This document shows positions 59,769 to 64,000 of a stretch of DNA of 64,000 bases, in pieces. The number at the start of each line of letters is the position of its first letter. Within the stretch, counting starts at the first letter, position 1. A program made the translations under genes and the position numbers. This DNA is from Sinotaia quadrata (Eukaryota > Mollusca > Gastropoda > Architaenioglossa > Viviparidae). Below the pieces are notes generated by a model. That model did not search any database and was not told where the DNA came from. It saw nothing but the letters and a program-made list of their open reading frames with translations. The DNA lies in NCBI GenBank assembly GCA_028829895.1, contig CM054182.1, forward strand, positions 86,439,546 through 86,503,545, written 5' to 3'.

Positions 59769-61184
59769 ATACAGAATTTATATAGAAACAGTATAGAAAT
59801 TACCTACAAAATATATTTACTGAATCCAGAGTTTTTAAAGAAACATTTTAAAAATTACATGAGAATTGCACACACAGAATACAGAATCTAGTTCGAAACA
59901 GAAAAAGTTAGAAAATAAACTAAAATACAATAATAGGCAGTTAAGGACAGGTTTCTTAAGCATTCGTATTTGTATATAAATAAATATTAATCTAAAGAGT
60001 CCAAAGAGATGTTATAACATAATGACTTTTAAGAAAACCAAGGAGGGCAATCTCATAAAGAGTCAATAAAGCTGTTAAAAACTATGACTTCTAAGTAAAT
60101 CAAGGGGTGTGAGGGGGTAAGCTCATAAAGCCTTTTAACACTTTACCTTCAAATAAGAATTCGAACACTTTATCAGGTATGTGTGTTGTCTCTCTTCGCA
60201 CGCCCGTCTTAATATGGTTGTTCATTGGTCCACATCCCTAATTAACTCTTGGGATCAATACACACAGTTGGGGCAAAATCTCCACTTCCATGTCCGGGTC
60301 GGCGGTTACTCAGAGTTTGATTGGACAAGACATCTAGAAAAAGTGGACCATTATACTACGAACAACTTTTGAAGTTTGTTTAATCGGCATGAATGTTAAA
60401 TACTGCAATAGGACAAACAGTTCTAGAAACCAATTTTGTGAACTCTCTCGCATATCTAAATAATTTTTTTTTTAATTATTACTAATCCCAGCGACAGTTC
60501 ATTTTGTTGCCATTGGCCTAAGGTTGCTTGGAATTCTATAGGTTGGTGGACTGACGGCAAGAGAGTGGGAAAAGAAAGAAAAAGCAGTTTATTTTTTTTT
60601 AGCATAGTTGACTCACATCAACAACTGACGTGTTGTAGTTAGCTCCCTTTTTGTGCTTGGCAGCACAGACATGCACTAATTGATCGCAGTCAAGTACGCT
60701 TAATGTAGTCATGGCTACCAAGATTAGACTTGAAATAAGGAGGGTGGGGGAGTGAGGTAGATTAATCAAGTAATGCTTTAGAGTTTAGAAAGAATCATGT
60801 TCCATGAACACATTACGTTGTTCTGTCTCTGCATGCGCGCTAGATATAAACAGATGTCAGTTAAGAGTTGCTAATTTGAGGGAAAGACAACTCTGTCGTT
60901 CATATTTGATAACGCAACCCATTCTGGAATGGGTTACGGATGTGATGAAATTGTTTTTACCAGATGTACAATAAATGCACGAAGACTGCATGAAGATGAT
61001 TTGTTTTCATGGTCGCTTTTGGACAGAGTTATAAAAATAAAATATATATATTTTAATGACACCTGAAAAAACTTTTAAAATTGTTTCAGACTTAAAACGT
61101 AAAAGAAAAAAACCATATCAAGAAATACTGTTATTCGTCTAAATATTGGAGGCTTCTTAAATTTTACACATACACACGTACAAG
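59769..61184. other. Unique segment of block B'
   Basis: Matches 41399-42816 with scattered substitutions and small indels. No gene recognised. Confidence 0.5.
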
Positions 61185-61528
<344 letters not shown>

Positions 61529-62268
61529 TTTCCTTGCTCGAATGTTTCTCATTTGATCGAAACAACACTGCAAAAAATCAGCGTGACAACTATTCATTGC
61601 TTGTTCTACCATTCTCAGGATTTTCATCGAATTTGTCTCATTTCACAAGGATTTTCTTAATTCTTAAATCGAAACTATCAAAAGAAATTTTGTTTGTGGG
61701 TTTTCTTTGGAGTATACATGTATTCACCATAGAGTATAGTCGTGTTTATTTAGCCTATCAGTGACTGTACATAACCTTTTCAAAAGAAACCTTCTAAAGT
61801 GAGCAAACCTCCTTTAACGATTACAGTGAACAGAGAAGATATTAGTTAAGAAATTGTCGCCGCCATTATGGAGTTTGGCAAGCAATACAGCTAATGAACT
61901 TTGACTTCTGAAACTCTTCGGTGGTTCTGATCTGCTTCTAGCCATATGATATTTATCTCCCCACCCCCACCCCCTTTTTTTTTTATCTACAACGACAACA
62001 ACCAAAGTTCGTGCTAATGCATTATTTTTAATGCATACAACACACAGACACATATATAATGAACACGCTGAGACTGAAATCAATTCTTGAGGACAAAAAG
62101 GAAACACGTCACCTAATCACGCCATCTTAACTAATAAATGTCGTTCGGTATACTGTTTCTTATAACTCTATGTGCCTCTCCATGTGAGTGGAAGATTTCA
62201 GAGATAAGTTCAAGTTACACAGTTAATTACTGTGTGGTTAAGCGTAACCCATGGTGACGAGTCTGGTA
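61529..62268. other. Unique right part of block B'
   Basis: Matches 43041-43781. No gene recognised. Confidence 0.5.
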
Positions 62269-62726
62269 TCATGTTAAGCCAGATAGTTTTACGACTATTG
62301 GTATGCGAAGTAGACGTCTTGGTGTGAAATGCATTAATAACTGCAAAATGATAAATAATTCCTGTGGCAAAAATGTTACAGTCTGTAATATAAACTGTAA
62401 TAAAACGGTTCCATCTGTCGCTTAATACATAAATCAATTTCAACAAGACAATGATTTACAATATATGTTACGCCGTCACAATGATTCTAATGAACCCCTT
62501 ACCTTTAAAACATTAAATATAAGAACGCCATATTTTATCAGATATTAATTTTTAACTGAAGATTTAAGTATAAATTGTTGAAATCAGGTTTCCTACTCAT
62601 CTAGATTAATTTAAGAATAATAATACAAAAACAAAATGCATATGTATTGAGCCTAAATAAATATGCATCTCATTCGCTCGCTTTCTCAACCTTATTTACA
62701 CATCCAGGATACAATATATAAATTAT
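62269..62726. other. Unique sequence right of the composite duplication
   Basis: AT-rich; no gene or repeat seen. Not related to the sequence that follows block B. Confidence 0.5.
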
Positions 62727-62910
<184 letters not shown>

Positions 62911-63049
62911 GGTAAAATATATTAAGATTTTACTGTAGGGAGAGAGAAAGTAAGTGAAAGGCAAACAAGAGTAATCACGTTTATTCCTTACTGAAGACCA
63001 AGATTTGATCAAAAGAATAGAATGTTTGTATCAAGTCATTTCACAAGCA

Positions 63050-63262
63050 GCGTAGATTTTATCCACACTTGTTTACTGCAGGCGATTCAGATAATATCTC
63101 ATTCACACTTGTTTACTGCAGGTGATTCAGATAATATTTCATTCACACGTGTTTACTGCAGGTGATTCAGATAATATTTCATTCACACGTGTTTACTGCA
63201 GGTGATTCAGATAATATTTCATTCACACTTGTTTACTGCAGGTGATTCAGATAATATCTCAT
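63050..63262. repeat. 40-bp minisatellite, 5 units
   Basis: TTCACACTTGTTTACTGCAG followed by GTGATTCAGATAATATTTCA. ACACTTG and ACACGTG variants are both present. Confidence 0.96.
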
Positions 63263-63339
63263 CCCATAATTATCTCAGGCTGCTTAGACTTCATCCATAT
63301 ATTACACCACGAACGAATCAGTCTTCAGATGTTTAAAGA

Positions 63340-63712
63340 TTTTGATCTTTTAATGGGTCCCATGTTGATGGGTCTCTTTCTGATGGGTCTCTCAATGAAT
63401 GATCTCACGTTGATGGGTCTCTTACTAGTGGGTCTTTCAATGAATGATCTCATATTGATATATCTCTTACTGGTGGGTCTCTCAACGAATGACCCCATGT
63501 TGATGGGTCTTTTACTGGTGGGTCTCTCAACGAATGACCTCATGTTGATGGGTCTCTTACTGGTGGGTCTCTCAACGAATGACCTCATGTTAATGGGTCT
63601 TTTACTGGTGGGTCTCTCAATGAATGACCTCATGTTAACGGGTCTCTTACTGGTGGGTCTCTCAATGAATGACCTCATGTTAACGGGTCTCTTACTGGTG
63701 AGCTTCTCACTA
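63340..63712. repeat. 45-bp minisatellite, ~8 units
   Basis: GGTCTCTTACTGGTGGGTCT followed by CTCAATGAATGACCTCATGT. The 15-codon period keeps a 158-codon plus frame and a 117-codon minus frame open. Confidence 0.95.
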
Positions 63713-63861
63713 AATTAATGACATGCAAAGCTTCGATATTCTATTGGAAAACGAATCACAAGAAGTATTCGATTCGATTAGGAATTGAGTCAATCGATTG
63801 GAAATTTTCAAATCGAACGGCTCTAAATATAAAATATCATACCAGTCGTTCAGCAAGAGTG

Positions 63862-63986
63862 AACTCATCGCAGTAAGTGAACTCAACGCAGTAAGTGAAG
63901 TCAACGCAGTAAGTGAAGTCAACGCAGTAAGTAAAGTCAACGCAGTAAGTGAAGTCAACGCAGTAAGTGAAGTCAGTGCATATTGG
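63862..63986. repeat. 18-bp minisatellite, ~7 units
   Basis: AACGCAGTAAGTGAAGTC, nearly perfect, close to the right edge of the window. Confidence 0.96.
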
Positions 63987-64000
63987 AAGTAGCCCGTAAG

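Overview
This window looks like nuclear DNA from an animal. The flanks are AT-rich, there is no operon-like gene packing, and almost all the sequence is non-coding. The one gene I can identify with confidence is a single-exon, membrane-anchored UDP-glycosyltransferase (UGT) on the minus strand (15517-17256). Its donor-site signature has an SHCGKNGQ core. From memory this style is common in mollusc and other lophotrochozoan UGTs, so I infer, with moderate confidence, a lophotrochozoan and perhaps a gastropod. I cannot name the species.

The dominant feature is tandem repetition. Dozens of unrelated minisatellite arrays (units about 12-84 bp) and many CA, GA, GATA, TAG and GTGA microsatellites fill much of the window, with short unique spacers between them. 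Many of the long open frames here are only arrays whose unit length is a multiple of three. Examples are the 39-bp array at 37758-38654, the 27-bp array at 1895-2162 and the 45-bp arrays at 29683-30093 and 63340-63712.

Layout: 1-15.5 kb, arrays plus a dispersed pair of about 300-bp repeats (3888-4190 and 6631-6931); 15.5-17.5 kb, the UGT gene with a (TG)50 tract upstream; 18.8-22.3 kb, block A; 22.3-40.5 kb, arrays, three copies of a dispersed repeat that I call family F, and a 39-bp satellite with a 5-unit higher-order repeat; 40.5-43.8 kb, block B; 43.8-54.5 kb, arrays, a decayed F copy, a coding-like frame interrupted by one in-frame TGA and a 40-bp perfect inverted repeat beside it; 54.5-62.3 kb, a second copy of A joined directly to a second copy of B; 62.3-64 kb, more arrays.

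The most interesting structure is the composite duplication 54506-62268. It fuses copies of 18800-22287 and 40474-43781 and omits the 18.2 kb between them. The retained repeat-unit fragments at its edges show that the first copy is the donor. All four donor breakpoints lie at or beside tandem arrays, and the arrays inside the two copies have since changed copy number (for example 4 against 16 units). I found no bacterial system, CRISPR array, rRNA or tRNA.
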